Shown here: in pieces, positions 52,045 to 60,973 of the stretch
Layout: each line of letters opens with the position of its first letter
Position numbering within the stretch: position 1 is the first letter of the stretch
DNA from: Sphingobacteriales bacterium 16-39-50
GTDB taxonomy: Bacteria; Bacteroidota; Bacteroidia; Sphingobacteriales; Sphingobacteriaceae
Assembly (NCBI GenBank): GCA_002257025.1
Contig: NCHA01000001.1
Location: forward strand, 558,001-622,000
Length of the DNA: 64,000 nucleotides
Direction: 5' to 3'
Translations under genes and position numbers: made by a program
Notes under the pieces: model-generated
What the model was told of the DNA's origin: nothing
What the model saw: the letters and a program-made list of their open reading frames with translations, nothing else
Database searches by the model: none

Positions 52045-53175
52045 ATGAAATTTAAATTAGAGGCTTCAGATAAATCTTCAAAAGCAAGGGCAGGTGAAAT
52101 AATTACTGACCATGGCATCATCAAAACCCCCATTTTTATGCCTGTGGGTACTGCAGGTTCGGTAAAGGCCGTGCACCAGCATGAACTTTCGGAAGATATT
52201 AAGGCCCAGATCATTCTTGGCAACACCTACCATTTATACCTCAGGCCGGGTCTGGAAACCCTCCAGCTTGCTGGCGGATTGCATAAATTTAATGGTTGGG
52301 ATAAACCCCTGCTGACTGACAGCGGCGGTTATCAGGTCTATTCTCTTTCGGGAGTTCGGAAAATCAAGGAGGAGGGTGTGACCTTCAGATCACATATAGA
52401 CGGTTCAAAACATCTTTTTACCCCTGAATCGGTAATGGATACCCAGAGGGTTATTGGTGCTGATATTATAATGGCCTTCGATGAATGTACACCCTATCCC
52501 TGCGAATATGGCTATGCCCGACGTTCAATGGAAATGACTCATCGATGGCTGAAGCGCTGCTGCGAACGCTTTGATACGACTCTTCCCCTCTATGGATTTG
52601 ATCAAACCCTGTTCCCAATCGTTCAGGGATCGGTATATAAAGATCTTCGTAAGCAATCTGCAGAAGTTATCGCCTCTTTTGAAAGGGAGGGAAACGCAAT
52701 CGGCGGACTCTCAGTTGGAGAACCTGCTGAAGAGATGTATGAAATGACAGATATCGTTACTGATATACTTCCAAAAGACAAGCCACGCTACCTTATGGGT
52801 GTAGGTACTCCTGTAAATATCCTCGAAAATATCGCATTGGGAATAGATATGTTCGACTGTGTAATGCCAACCCGAAATGCCAGAAACGGGATGTTATTTA
52901 CCAAAAATGGGATCATTAATATTCGTAATGAGCGCTGGAAGAACGATTTCTCTCCACTGGAAGAAGATAGTGATCTTTTTGCAGACAGAAATTATTCAAA
53001 GGCGTATCTTAGACATCTGGCTCATTCAAAAGAGATACTGGGTGCTCAGATTGCAACCTTACATAACCTGCACTTTTACTTATGGCTGGTGAATGAGGCC
53101 AGAGAGAAAATTATAGCCGGTGATTTTTACGATTGGAAAAACAAAATGGTCGTTCAATTAGCACAACGCTTATAG
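52045..53175 (+). CDS. tgt: Queuine tRNA-ribosyltransferase
   Basis: This 376-residue enzyme exchanges guanine at wobble position 34 of GUN-anticodon tRNAs for preQ1. The catalytic Asp is in MPTRNARNGMLFT-adjacent segments, and LTDSGGYQVYSL carries the substrate-binding Asp/Ser pair. VGTPVNILENIALGIDMFDCVMPT fits the conserved active-site stretch. The usual zinc-binding C-x-C-x2-C cluster near residue 300 of bacterial Tgt is not visible in this sequence; the region reads NERWKNDFSPLEED. That absence is worth checking. It leads a three-gene run with lptFG and an EamA transporter. Confidence 0.93.
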   Translation: MKFKLEASDKSSKARAGEIITDHGIIKTPIFMPVGTAGSVKAVHQHELSEDIKAQIILGNTYHLYLRPGLETLQLAGGLHKFNGWDKPLLTDSGGYQVYSLSGVRKIKEEGVTFRSHIDGSKHLFTPESVMDTQRVIGADIIMAFDECTPYPCEYGYARRSMEMTHRWLKRCCERFDTTLPLYGFDQTLFPIVQGSVYKDLRKQSAEVIASFEREGNAIGGLSVGEPAEEMYEMTDIVTDILPKDKPRYLMGVGTPVNILENIALGIDMFDCVMPTRNARNGMLFTKNGIINIRNERWKNDFSPLEEDSDLFADRNYSKAYLRHLAHSKEILGAQIATLHNLHFYLWLVNEAREKIIAGDFYDWKNKMVVQLAQRL

Positions 53176-53184
53176 AATTAGAAT

Positions 53185-54264
53185 ATGATCGGAATTATCG
53201 ACTGGTACATCATAAAGAAATATCTGGGGACATTTGCCTTTACCCTGACAATTTTCACTGTGATTATTGTAATTTTCGATGTTTCCGAAAAACTTGATGA
53301 CTTTTTAAGACATCAGGCACCAATGAAAGAGATTATTTTCAGTTATTATGTCGGTTTTATCCCATTTTATCTCAATTTTCTATCACCCTTAATAAATTTC
53401 ATAGCTGTTATTTTCTTTACAGCTAAAATGGCCGATCAGACAGAAATTGTACCAATACTTAGCAGCGGGGTCAGTTTTAAACGATTTCTATGGCCTTACC
53501 TGATCTCATCTACAGTCATTTTCCTGGTTACACTGATCTTTAATCTCTTCATCATTCCTGAAACTAACCGGCTGAAGATTGATTTTGAGAATGTTTATGT
53601 GAATCCGAAATCAGATAATTCCAAGATGTATACCCATATGCAGATTGATAAAAACACGCTGGTATACATTGAAAATTTCGACAATAATTTAAAAACCGGT
53701 TATAAATTCACGCTTGAAAAGTTCTCAGGAATGGATTTGAAAGAAAAGCTCGTTGCCGACAGGATCAGCTGGGATTCAGTTAAAACAAAATGGAAAATTG
53801 AAAACTATTCCATTCGGAAAATTGATGGTTTGAAGGAGTCTATGAGCGCAGGTTTACAAATGGATACCACACTGGATATGCGCCCGAAAGACTTCGAAAT
53901 TTATGATAATATTTACCAGGCAATGAATATGGGGGAATTAAATGATCGCATTAAGAAGGAAGAAATACGAGGCACCGGGGTGATGGCGGATTTAAAACTT
54001 GAAAAATACCAGCGCTTCATCTACCCACTGTCGGCTTTTGTTTTAACCTTAATGGGCGTTTCCCTCTCTTCAAGAAAGGTACGTGGTGGTGTTGGCCTTC
54101 CACTTGGAATAGGTATATTTTTAAGCTTCACCTATATCCTATTCATCAGATTCTCAAGCATGTTTGCCTTAAAAGGCGGACTACCCCCTATGATTGCCGT
54201 TTTAATCCCCAATATAGTTTTTGGAATTCTGGGCATCTATTTATTGATGAAAGCACCAAAATAA
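53185..54264 (+). CDS. LptF/LptG family permease
   Basis: This 359-residue inner-membrane protein of the lipopolysaccharide export ABC transporter has three membrane segments near the N-terminus (about 10-35, 55-80, 100-120), a periplasmic beta-jellyroll domain (about 135-270) and three near the C-terminus (about 283-355). It begins MIGIIDWYIIKKYLGTFAFT, typical of the family. LptF and LptG cannot be told apart with confidence here. It starts 9 bases after tgt, and the EamA gene follows 6 bases later. No other lpt genes are in the window. Confidence 0.94.
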   Translation: MIGIIDWYIIKKYLGTFAFTLTIFTVIIVIFDVSEKLDDFLRHQAPMKEIIFSYYVGFIPFYLNFLSPLINFIAVIFFTAKMADQTEIVPILSSGVSFKRFLWPYLISSTVIFLVTLIFNLFIIPETNRLKIDFENVYVNPKSDNSKMYTHMQIDKNTLVYIENFDNNLKTGYKFTLEKFSGMDLKEKLVADRISWDSVKTKWKIENYSIRKIDGLKESMSAGLQMDTTLDMRPKDFEIYDNIYQAMNMGELNDRIKKEEIRGTGVMADLKLEKYQRFIYPLSAFVLTLMGVSLSSRKVRGGVGLPLGIGIFLSFTYILFIRFSSMFALKGGLPPMIAVLIPNIVFGILGIYLLMKAPK

Positions 54265-54270
54265 ACCATC

Positions 54271-55179
54271 ATGCCTTTTCAAAAACCTGAGATCAGTAAA
54301 AATCTGATCATTCTTCACATCACAGTCTTCGTATGGGGATTTACCGGAATCCTGGGTGCCTTGATCTCTATCGATGCCGCGCATCTCGTTTGGTACAGGG
54401 TTCTTATCGCCTTTATTAGTTTGTATGGATATTTCCTTTTTAAGAAAATATCGATCAGGGTATCCAGAGAAACTTTTTTGAAATTATTCTTTACCGGAGC
54501 TATTGTAGCAGCCCACTGGATTCTGTTCTTTCAATCAATTAAACTGTCTACTGTTTCGGTAGCTCTGGTAAGTCTTTCTTCCCTCACCCTATTCACAGCG
54601 ATATTAGAACCTTTGTTAAAAAGACAAAAAATATCAGGTCTTGAAATATTCACAGGCTTGATGATCATCTCCGGAATCTATATGATCTTTAAATTTGAAT
54701 CGCGTTATTCTATAGGAATTATCAGTGGTTTGTTAAGTGCATTATGTGCCAGTATATTCTCAATCATAAATTCTAAACAAATCCAAAATCGTCCTGCACC
54801 GATTATAAGCTTCTATGAGCTCATTGGAGCATGGGTGTGGGTTTCACTCTATTTATTAATTTCAGAAGGCCTGAAGGCCCCTGTGAGCCTCAATCCTTCA
54901 GATCTGTTCTTTTTATTGATCCTTGGAACCGTTTGTACCTCGCTTGCATACGTTGCTGGGGTGGCTGTCATGAAAGAATTATCTGCTTTCAGGGTTGCTC
55001 TTATCACGAATCTGGAGCCTGTTTATGGCATCATTTTGGCCTTCATGTTCTTTGGAAAGAAGGAACAAATGACTCCTGGATTTTATGCCGGAGCGATAAT
55101 TGTGCTTGGAACGATCTTCCTGTATCCCTATCTAAAAAACATAAAAAGAAAGCCAATTCCCAAAACCCCCATCGGGTAG
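54271..55179 (+). CDS. EamA/DMT-family transporter
   Basis: This 302-residue protein has about ten membrane segments in two repeated EamA halves (about 10-140 and 150-290). The second half includes SPDLFFLLILGTVCTSLAYVAGV-like and NLEPVYGIILAFMFFGKKE segments that are typical. DMT proteins export or import small metabolites such as amino acids; the substrate here is unknown. It follows the LptF/G gene closely and shares the tgt operon. Its stop codon lies in the loop of a possible terminator hairpin. Confidence 0.9.
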   Translation: MPFQKPEISKNLIILHITVFVWGFTGILGALISIDAAHLVWYRVLIAFISLYGYFLFKKISIRVSRETFLKLFFTGAIVAAHWILFFQSIKLSTVSVALVSLSSLTLFTAILEPLLKRQKISGLEIFTGLMIISGIYMIFKFESRYSIGIISGLLSALCASIFSIINSKQIQNRPAPIISFYELIGAWVWVSLYLLISEGLKAPVSLNPSDLFFLLILGTVCTSLAYVAGVAVMKELSAFRVALITNLEPVYGIILAFMFFGKKEQMTPGFYAGAIIVLGTIFLYPYLKNIKRKPIPKTPIG

Positions 55180-55194
55180 GGGAGGAGTTTTTTA
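55165..55194 (+). terminator. Possible terminator overlapping the EamA stop codon
   Basis: CCCC (55167-55170) and GGGG (55179-55182) can pair around the stop codon, followed by AGGAGTTTTTT. The stem is short, so the call is weak. Confidence 0.35.
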
Positions 55195-55815
55195 CACTAA
55201 GCCTGCTTTAAAACAAACTTTAAGTATTGAAAATAATGGTGCTTTACGTCATAGATATTAGCTTTTGGTAGTTCTTTTTATTTCTGAAGATTTCAGGAAA
55301 GCGGCGTTGCGAATTTGTCCTTATTGCCCTCTTTAAAATTCTTTTCGGGATGCAGAAATTAGCATAAATAAAAATTGATGAAAGGTGGAAGAGAGCTTCC
55401 TTAAAAGAGCAGATTCAACTAGCAAAAACAAAAAATTGACAGACTGTTCATGCTATTAAAAATGGGCTAGCATGGTACCGAATAAAATCAGTGTCCCGTT
55501 TCGAAATTTGAAGAATATTAAAGTGGTAATTGAAGGAAAACCTGAAAGCCAGCTATTATCGTAATTCATTAAAAAGGGAATGTCCAATTTCCCTTTCGCC
55601 CGGAAAACAAGTATTTTTTTCAATTACACAAAAATCTCATGGAGAGGACATATTTTTTCATTAATTATTAAATTTAACAGAAATAAAGACAAAAAAATAT
55701 TAATCATAAATAATTAATAATCAGCATTTTAAATTAGTATATTTAATAAAAAGTTTATATAAAAATCTCTTGAAGTTTCTCCTAAAACTAAAATCATTAG
55801 CAAAGCATAAAATAG
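55180..55815. other. Gene-free stretch of 636 bases, very AT-rich towards the right
   Basis: No gene is supported. A 30-codon frame (55472-55564) begins MVPNKISVPFRNLKNI, but it is too short to trust and could be a remnant of a lost gene. The last 200 bases before the protease-like gene are extremely AT-rich and may hold its promoter. I see no repeat or hairpin of note. Confidence 0.4.
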
Positions 55816-58650
55816 ATGAAAATATCAATATTTAATAGTCTGTATATCAGTATATTTATATCGTTTATATTATGTTTAAATATAGTAACCGTTTTTGCTC
55901 AGTTTTTTGATGCTGAACAGAACCCGCCCGGTGTAAAATGGATGCAGATCAGGACAGAAAATTTTCAGATCATCTACTCCGGTGAGCTGTCAGATGAAGC
56001 TAAAAGAATGGCAAATACCCTGGAACATCTGATAGACGGGGTTAGCAAATCCCTTAACAAAAGGCCCCGGCCGATAACGATTATTCTGCAAAATCAAGGT
56101 GTCATTTCGAATGGTTTTGTACAGCTTGCACCCAGGCGTTCGGAGTTCTACACTACCCCACCCCAGAACCTCGACTTCCAGGATTGGCTCAATGGAATGG
56201 CTATCCATGAACTCAGACATGTAGTTCAATTTGATAAATTAAGCGGCGGACTTAAAGCTCCTTTCTTTGAAGAATTAGCCCTTGCCATTTTCGGCATCAC
56301 CCTCCCCCCCTGGTTCTATGAAGGGGATGCTGTCGGTATCGAAACAGCATTGAGTCACGCTGGTCGTGGAAGGCTTCCTGACTGGGAGTTAATTTTCAAA
56401 ACAAATACACTAAGTACCCATCCTTACTCCTACTCAAAGAATTATTTTGGTTCACTCAGGGATCTGACACCCGGCTATTATCAGCTAGGTTATTTTATGA
56501 CCACGAAACTAAAAAGGGACTATGGCAAAGAAATAATCGACAGCATCATGACAAGGATTAAGCGAAATCCTTTGAGACCTTACAGTCTTAGCAATTCGAT
56601 TAAAAAATTTACCGGACTTAACAGCAGAATGCTTCATGACTCTACTATTGCCGAATTGAAGACACTCTGGCAAAAACAATCCGCTAATATGGTGCAGGTA
56701 ATTTATACTCCAATTAACAAAAGAAGGGATTCAATACCTGCCGACTACCTGCTGCCGGTAAGTACACCCAATGGTGAGATTATTGCTTTAAGGCAAAACC
56801 TGACTCATACACCTGCGCTAATCCTTATCGATTCGGCAGGTAGGGAGCGCATACTTCGCAAAATCGGCTATCAAACGGAATATAACTTCAGGTACGCTGC
56901 AGGAAAAATTGTTTGGGATGAACTCAGATTTGACAAACGCTATCGAAAACGCTCTTATAGTGTGATCAATATTTTTGATTTAGCGACCGACCAGGTTAAA
57001 CAAATCAGTCATAAAAGCCGTTTATTCTCCCCCAGCCTCTCGGCTGATGGCAAAACGATTGTGGCTGTAAAAATCAGTACATCAAATCTGTTCTCATTAA
57101 TTGAGCTGAATGCTGAAAACGGAAGTATTCTCCGGGAATATCCGGTTAAAGATGGCTTCAGTTTACAAAATCCATCATACAATGAACATGGAGATCAAAT
57201 TATCTGTGTGGTGATGAGCCAAGATGGTGCTGCCTTAATGGAATTCAAGCATGCAGACAGAAGCAATAGAATCATCACCCCATTTCAAAGACAACAGCTT
57301 ATGCGTCCGGCTTATGCAGGCCAAAATATTTTGTTCAGGGCTCATTACAAAGGCCTGAACAATATTTACTGCCTCACACCTGAATACAAGACCATACCGC
57401 TTACTTCGGTAGCCTATGGGGCTACAAATCCGTCCTATGACCAAAAGAGGAACAGGGTGCTATTCAATAACTATCAGCTTAAAGGATATGATATAGTCAG
57501 CATACCCTTTGAATTACAGAATAACAAACAAGAAGGTGCTGACAAATTCATTAATTATGCATCACCACTGGTTAGACAGGAGGCAAACGCCAATCTTCTC
57601 GACTCAATACCTCAAAAAAAATTTCCATCCAAACCTTACAGAGAATTCAGTAATCTGCTCAATTTCCATAGTCTGTCACCTGTTGCTGAAAACAACGGTA
57701 CTAATGATGACCTGAGCATTGGTCTAAAGCTCAAATCGAACAATCAGCTAAACACCCTGGATCTGTATGGCGGCTACCAATTTAATACAGGACTTAGGAA
57801 AAGTGAATACCTCGCTGGTTTTAGATATAAGCGCTTCTTTCCTATTCTGGATGTTAGCTATTCAAACAGAGCCAATTTGACCTATTCCCGGCAAAATAAT
57901 CGTCTGGTTCCGGTAAGCTGGCGCGAGAACATAACTGAAGCTGAAATCAGCCTCCCCTTTACATTTAATCGCCTCAATCAGAACTACAGCATGGGTATAA
58001 GAAGTTCAAGCAGCTTCACCTCAAGGTATGAAATTCAGAATAGGCCCAGTAATTTTATTGAAAAATTGAAATTCCCGATGAAATATCAGTTTTACTTTAG
58101 CCGGAATGCCCGTCGTAGTGCCAGAGATCTCGCTCCAGGCTGGGGACAAAACTTTTCATTTTCCTATTTTCATCTCCCATTCCAGAATTTGCTGAATGGC
58201 TCCCTCCTATCATTCAGAAGTGTCATTTATACTCCCGGACTTTTAAAAAATCATTCATTTCAGGCAAGCTTCAATTATCAGGAAAGCAGCGGAGCCTATG
58301 ATTTTAGTGTAGAGATTCCAAGAATCAGCGGATACAGAAATTTAAGTTTAAATACCCGCCTTCGAAACACTTTGTTACTTGATTATCGTTTTCCATTATT
58401 CTATCCAGATGCCGAGTTAGGCCCCATTGCTTATATTAAAAGATTGAAAGGTGGTTTTTTCGCTGATTTTGAGAATATCGGAAAAGGAAATCCGATCCAG
58501 CCACGAACTTTCGGACTCGAGTTAAGCACAGATATGAATATTATGCGATTTATGCTTCCGAATTTTGAACTTGCCGGTAAGCTGATCTTTGCAAGAGAGA
58601 ATGCACTAAACAAGCCGATCTTTGAGCTTGGATTTACATATGATTTCTAG
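55816..58650 (+). CDS. Zincin-like protease / PD40 propeller / outer-membrane barrel protein
   Basis: This 944-residue exported protein has a signal peptide (about 1-29, ending TVFAQ) and a gluzincin-like protease domain (about 40-290). The zinc motif HELRH (131-135) is followed 34 residues later by WFYEGDA (E169), the usual third ligand, so the zinc site looks complete. A PD40/TolB-like propeller spans about 330-600 (FSPSLSADGKTIVAVK and RPAYAGQNILFRAHYKG are blades). The last 300 residues have alternating amphipathic strands ending FELGFTYDF, with a C-terminal Phe, as in outer-membrane barrels. A surface or periplasmic protease held by a barrel is inferred, and substrate and partners are unknown. 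It stands alone, with AT-rich gaps on both sides. Confidence 0.88.
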   Translation: MKISIFNSLYISIFISFILCLNIVTVFAQFFDAEQNPPGVKWMQIRTENFQIIYSGELSDEAKRMANTLEHLIDGVSKSLNKRPRPITIILQNQGVISNGFVQLAPRRSEFYTTPPQNLDFQDWLNGMAIHELRHVVQFDKLSGGLKAPFFEELALAIFGITLPPWFYEGDAVGIETALSHAGRGRLPDWELIFKTNTLSTHPYSYSKNYFGSLRDLTPGYYQLGYFMTTKLKRDYGKEIIDSIMTRIKRNPLRPYSLSNSIKKFTGLNSRMLHDSTIAELKTLWQKQSANMVQVIYTPINKRRDSIPADYLLPVSTPNGEIIALRQNLTHTPALILIDSAGRERILRKIGYQTEYNFRYAAGKIVWDELRFDKRYRKRSYSVINIFDLATDQVKQISHKSRLFSPSLSADGKTIVAVKISTSNLFSLIELNAENGSILREYPVKDGFSLQNPSYNEHGDQIICVVMSQDGAALMEFKHADRSNRIITPFQRQQLMRPAYAGQNILFRAHYKGLNNIYCLTPEYKTIPLTSVAYGATNPSYDQKRNRVLFNNYQLKGYDIVSIPFELQNNKQEGADKFINYASPLVRQEANANLLDSIPQKKFPSKPYREFSNLLNFHSLSPVAENNGTNDDLSIGLKLKSNNQLNTLDLYGGYQFNTGLRKSEYLAGFRYKRFFPILDVSYSNRANLTYSRQNNRLVPVSWRENITEAEISLPFTFNRLNQNYSMGIRSSSSFTSRYEIQNRPSNFIEKLKFPMKYQFYFSRNARRSARDLAPGWGQNFSFSYFHLPFQNLLNGSLLSFRSVIYTPGLLKNHSFQASFNYQESSGAYDFSVEIPRISGYRNLSLNTRLRNTLLLDYRFPLFYPDAELGPIAYIKRLKGGFFADFENIGKGNPIQPRTFGLELSTDMNIMRFMLPNFELAGKLIFARENALNKPIFELGFTYDF

Positions 58651-58799
58651 GAATCAGGATAGATAATCAGACTAAACAAAATACTGGTATAAATTTTGAA
58701 TCATAATACTCATGAGATTTTTCTAATACTCGGAGGACAGAGATAATTTTATTAATTTCACTTGCAATTCCGATATTCACATAAATAAATATTCAATGT

Positions 58800-59096
58800 A
58801 TGACCTTTAAAACTATCTTCATAATCGTTGTCACGGTACTTGTGACTATCATACTCATGAATAATACCGATGAAGTTAGTTTTTGGATTTTCGGTGATGT
58901 GAGATTATCTAAACTGGCTGTACTGGGCGTGATGTTCGGTCTGGGCTTGATCATAGGTTTCATTGCGGGAAGACCACGGAAGAAAATCCAACCTGATTCT
59001 TTCAACTCAGAAGAACTTCTACAGGATAAAGATCATGATTATATCAGAAATGATGCCGATCAGTTGAGCGATGAGGATCGTGATTATATCAGATAG
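58800..59096 (+). CDS. LapA-like (DUF1049) membrane protein
   Basis: This 98-residue protein has two membrane segments (about 5-22 and 36-58) joined by NNTDEVSFWIFGDVRLSK, the classic LapA/DUF1049 layout, followed by GFIAGRPRKK. LapA (YciS) works with LapB in controlling lipopolysaccharide synthesis in E. coli; no LapB is in the window. The acidic C-terminal tail carries two near-copies of a (D/E)(K/D)(D/R)xDYIR motif (residues about 76-82 and 91-98). That duplicated ending is unusual. It converges on ispE. Confidence 0.85.
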   Translation: MTFKTIFIIVVTVLVTIILMNNTDEVSFWIFGDVRLSKLAVLGVMFGLGLIIGFIAGRPRKKIQPDSFNSEELLQDKDHDYIRNDADQLSDEDRDYIR

Positions 59097-59188
59097 AAGC
59101 AAAATGTTTTTATCTCAAATGCAAAAGCATCGACAAATAGACAAATTATCTCATCGACAAATAAAATCATTTATAAATTTTCAAGCTG

Positions 59189-59998
59189 TCAGTCAATTAC
59201 ATAATAAACCTTGTTTTCCTTCTCCAGTTGCGGTAATTTCAGCGCCTCCTTGAATATTCCGTAAACTGATGAACCGCTCCCACTCATTGAGGCGTAAAGG
59301 GCACCGGCCCCATACAATTCAGCCTTTATTCGGGCAATCGCAGGATATTTTGAAAAGACTGATGGTTCAAAGTCGTTTTTGACATGTAATTTCCAGTCCT
59401 CGATTGGAAGTTTGATTAGCTCGGTTAAGGGAGCAGAAACCGGGGAAGCACGGACTCCCTGATAAGCTTCTGCGGTCGACACCTGCACATCCGGCATTAC
59501 CAATACAAAGAAATAATTGCTCAGATCCAGATCCAGGGGACTCAACTGATCTCCCTTTTCAATTGCATAAGCCGGCTTATTCTGAATAAAAAAAGCACAA
59601 TCAGAACCAATTTTAGAAGCATAACTCTCCATTTGAGAGTTTTCCATGCCCAGACCGAATTTTTGATTCAGCAACCTGATGAAATATGAAGCATCGGAAG
59701 ACCCGCCTCCCAATCCGGCACCAATTGGAATATGTTTGTGTAAATGAATACTGACAGGAGGCAGCTCAATGAAATCTTTTTTAAGCAAATGATAGGCTTT
59801 CAGACAAAGATTATCTTCTGCATTCCCCGGAATATTTATGCCAGATGAACTAAACTTTAGCTCATCAGCCTCAATCACCTCTAGGGCATCTTTGATTGCG
59901 AGGGGATAAAAGATCGATTCCAGATTGTGGTAACCATCTGGACGCTTACTGACAATATTTAAGCCTATATTGATCTTAGCATTCGGAAAAAGAATCAT
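59189..59998 (-). CDS. ispE: 4-diphosphocytidyl-2-C-methyl-D-erythritol kinase
   Basis: This 269-residue GHMP-family kinase phosphorylates CDP-methylerythritol in the MEP isoprenoid pathway. It starts MILFPNAKINIGLNIVSKR, with the ATP-binding motif PIGAGLGGGSSDASYFI near residue 90 and the C-terminal GALYASMSGSGSSVYGIF loop. The length and motifs are typical of bacterial IspE. The other MEP genes are not in the window. A -7 box lies about 45 bases upstream. Confidence 0.96.
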   Translation of the reverse strand: MILFPNAKINIGLNIVSKRPDGYHNLESIFYPLAIKDALEVIEADELKFSSSGINIPGNAEDNLCLKAYHLLKKDFIELPPVSIHLHKHIPIGAGLGGGSSDASYFIRLLNQKFGLGMENSQMESYASKIGSDCAFFIQNKPAYAIEKGDQLSPLDLDLSNYFFVLVMPDVQVSTAEAYQGVRASPVSAPLTELIKLPIEDWKLHVKNDFEPSVFSKYPAIARIKAELYGAGALYASMSGSGSSVYGIFKEALKLPQLEKENKVYYVID

Positions 59999-60040
59999 AT
60001 TGTGAACATACTGATATATTTATGAACAATTTTAGGATGC

Positions 60041-60048
60041 CAAAATTA
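60041..60048 (-). promoter_or_regulatory. Predicted -7 box of the ispE promoter
   Basis: TAATTTTG (minus strand) matches TAnnTTTG about 45 bases before the ispE ATG. No -33 box was found at the expected distance. Confidence 0.4.
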
Positions 60049-60069
60049 CATTTATTTTATTTGCACTTA

Positions 60070-60118
60070 ATAAGTTGTAAGTTTTAAGTTATAGGTTGTA
60101 AGTATTGAACTTTACAAC
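60070..60118. repeat. Short wordlike array (inverted AACTTATAACCTACAACTT type)
   Basis: AATAAGTTGTAAGTTTTAAG followed by TTATAGGTTGTAAGTATT is the inverse of the arrays at 4873-4912 and 16275-16309. It lies in the ispE-thyA divergent region. Confidence 0.65.
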
Positions 60119-60166
60119 TCCAGACAACAGATAACAGACAACTGGTAACAGACAACAGATAACCAA
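60118..60166. repeat. Short wordlike array (ACAACAGATAACAGACAACTGGT type)
   Basis: CAGACAACAGATAACAGACA, then ACTGGTAACAGACAACAGAT, directly before the thyA start codon region. It is related to the array between the tRNA-Leu genes. Confidence 0.65.
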
Positions 60167-60169
60167 ATC

Positions 60170-60964
60170 ATGAAACAATATCACGAGTTGATGCAGCATG
60201 TTCTGCAAAACGGAACCCAAAAGCAAGATCGCACAGGAACCGGCACGATCAGTGTATTTGGCTACCAGATGCGTTTCAATCTTCAGGAAGGATTTCCGCT
60301 GGTAACCACCAAGAAAGTGCACCTGAGGTCTATTATTCACGAATTGATCTGGTTTTTGAAGGGTGAAACCAATATTAAATACTTAAAAGATAATGGGGTT
60401 AGTATTTGGGATGAATGGGCTGATGAAAATGGTGAACTTGGACCGGTATATGGCTCCCAATGGCGCTCATGGCCTACACCTGATGGCGGACATATTGATC
60501 AAATTACACAAGTAATCAAACAGATCCGTAATAATCCGGATTCAAGACGCTTAATTGTGTCTGCATGGAATGTTGCAGAAATTGAAAATATGGCTCTTCC
60601 ACCCTGCCATAGTTTCTTTCAATTCTATGTTGCAGATGGTAAGTTAAGCTGCCAGCTTTATCAGCGCAGTGCCGACATATTTTTGGGGGTTCCATTTAAT
60701 ATTGCCTCATACGCCCTGCTGACCATGATGGTAGCACAGGTTTGCGGATTGGAAGCCGGGGATTTTGTACACACTTTTGGAGATGCACATCTTTACAATA
60801 ACCATCTGGAGCAAACCAGGCTACAATTAAGCCGGGAATGCAAACCGCTTCCTGTAATGGAGCTAAATCCGGAGATCAGGGATATTTTTGATTTTAAGTT
60901 TGAAGACTTCAGTCTGGAGAACTATGACCCGCATCCCCATATAAAGGGAGCTGTAGCTATCTAA
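60170..60964 (+). CDS. thyA: Thymidylate synthase
   Basis: This 264-residue enzyme makes dTMP from dUMP with methylene-tetrahydrofolate and matches the length of E. coli ThyA. It carries [15 protein letters not shown], the catalytic Cys in [14 protein letters not shown] (near residue 146), the RRLIVSAWN Arg pair, and [18 protein letters not shown]. The ATG is 4 bases after a wordlike array. folA follows 9 bases later, a common pairing because ThyA oxidises the folate that DHFR reduces. Confidence 0.97.
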   Translation: MKQYHELMQHVLQNGTQKQDRTGTGTISVFGYQMRFNLQEGFPLVTTKKVHLRSIIHELIWFLKGETNIKYLKDNGVSIWDEWADENGELGPVYGSQWRSWPTPDGGHIDQITQVIKQIRNNPDSRRLIVSAWNVAEIENMALPPCHSFFQFYVADGKLSCQLYQRSADIFLGVPFNIASYALLTMMVAQVCGLEAGDFVHTFGDAHLYNNHLEQTRLQLSRECKPLPVMELNPEIRDIFDFKFEDFSLENYDPHPHIKGAVAI

Positions 60965-60973
60965 TCAAAGCAT

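Noticed and set aside
55472-55564. 30-codon open frame upstream of the zincin-like gene
   Set aside because: It is too short to trust, with no start-site or family support.
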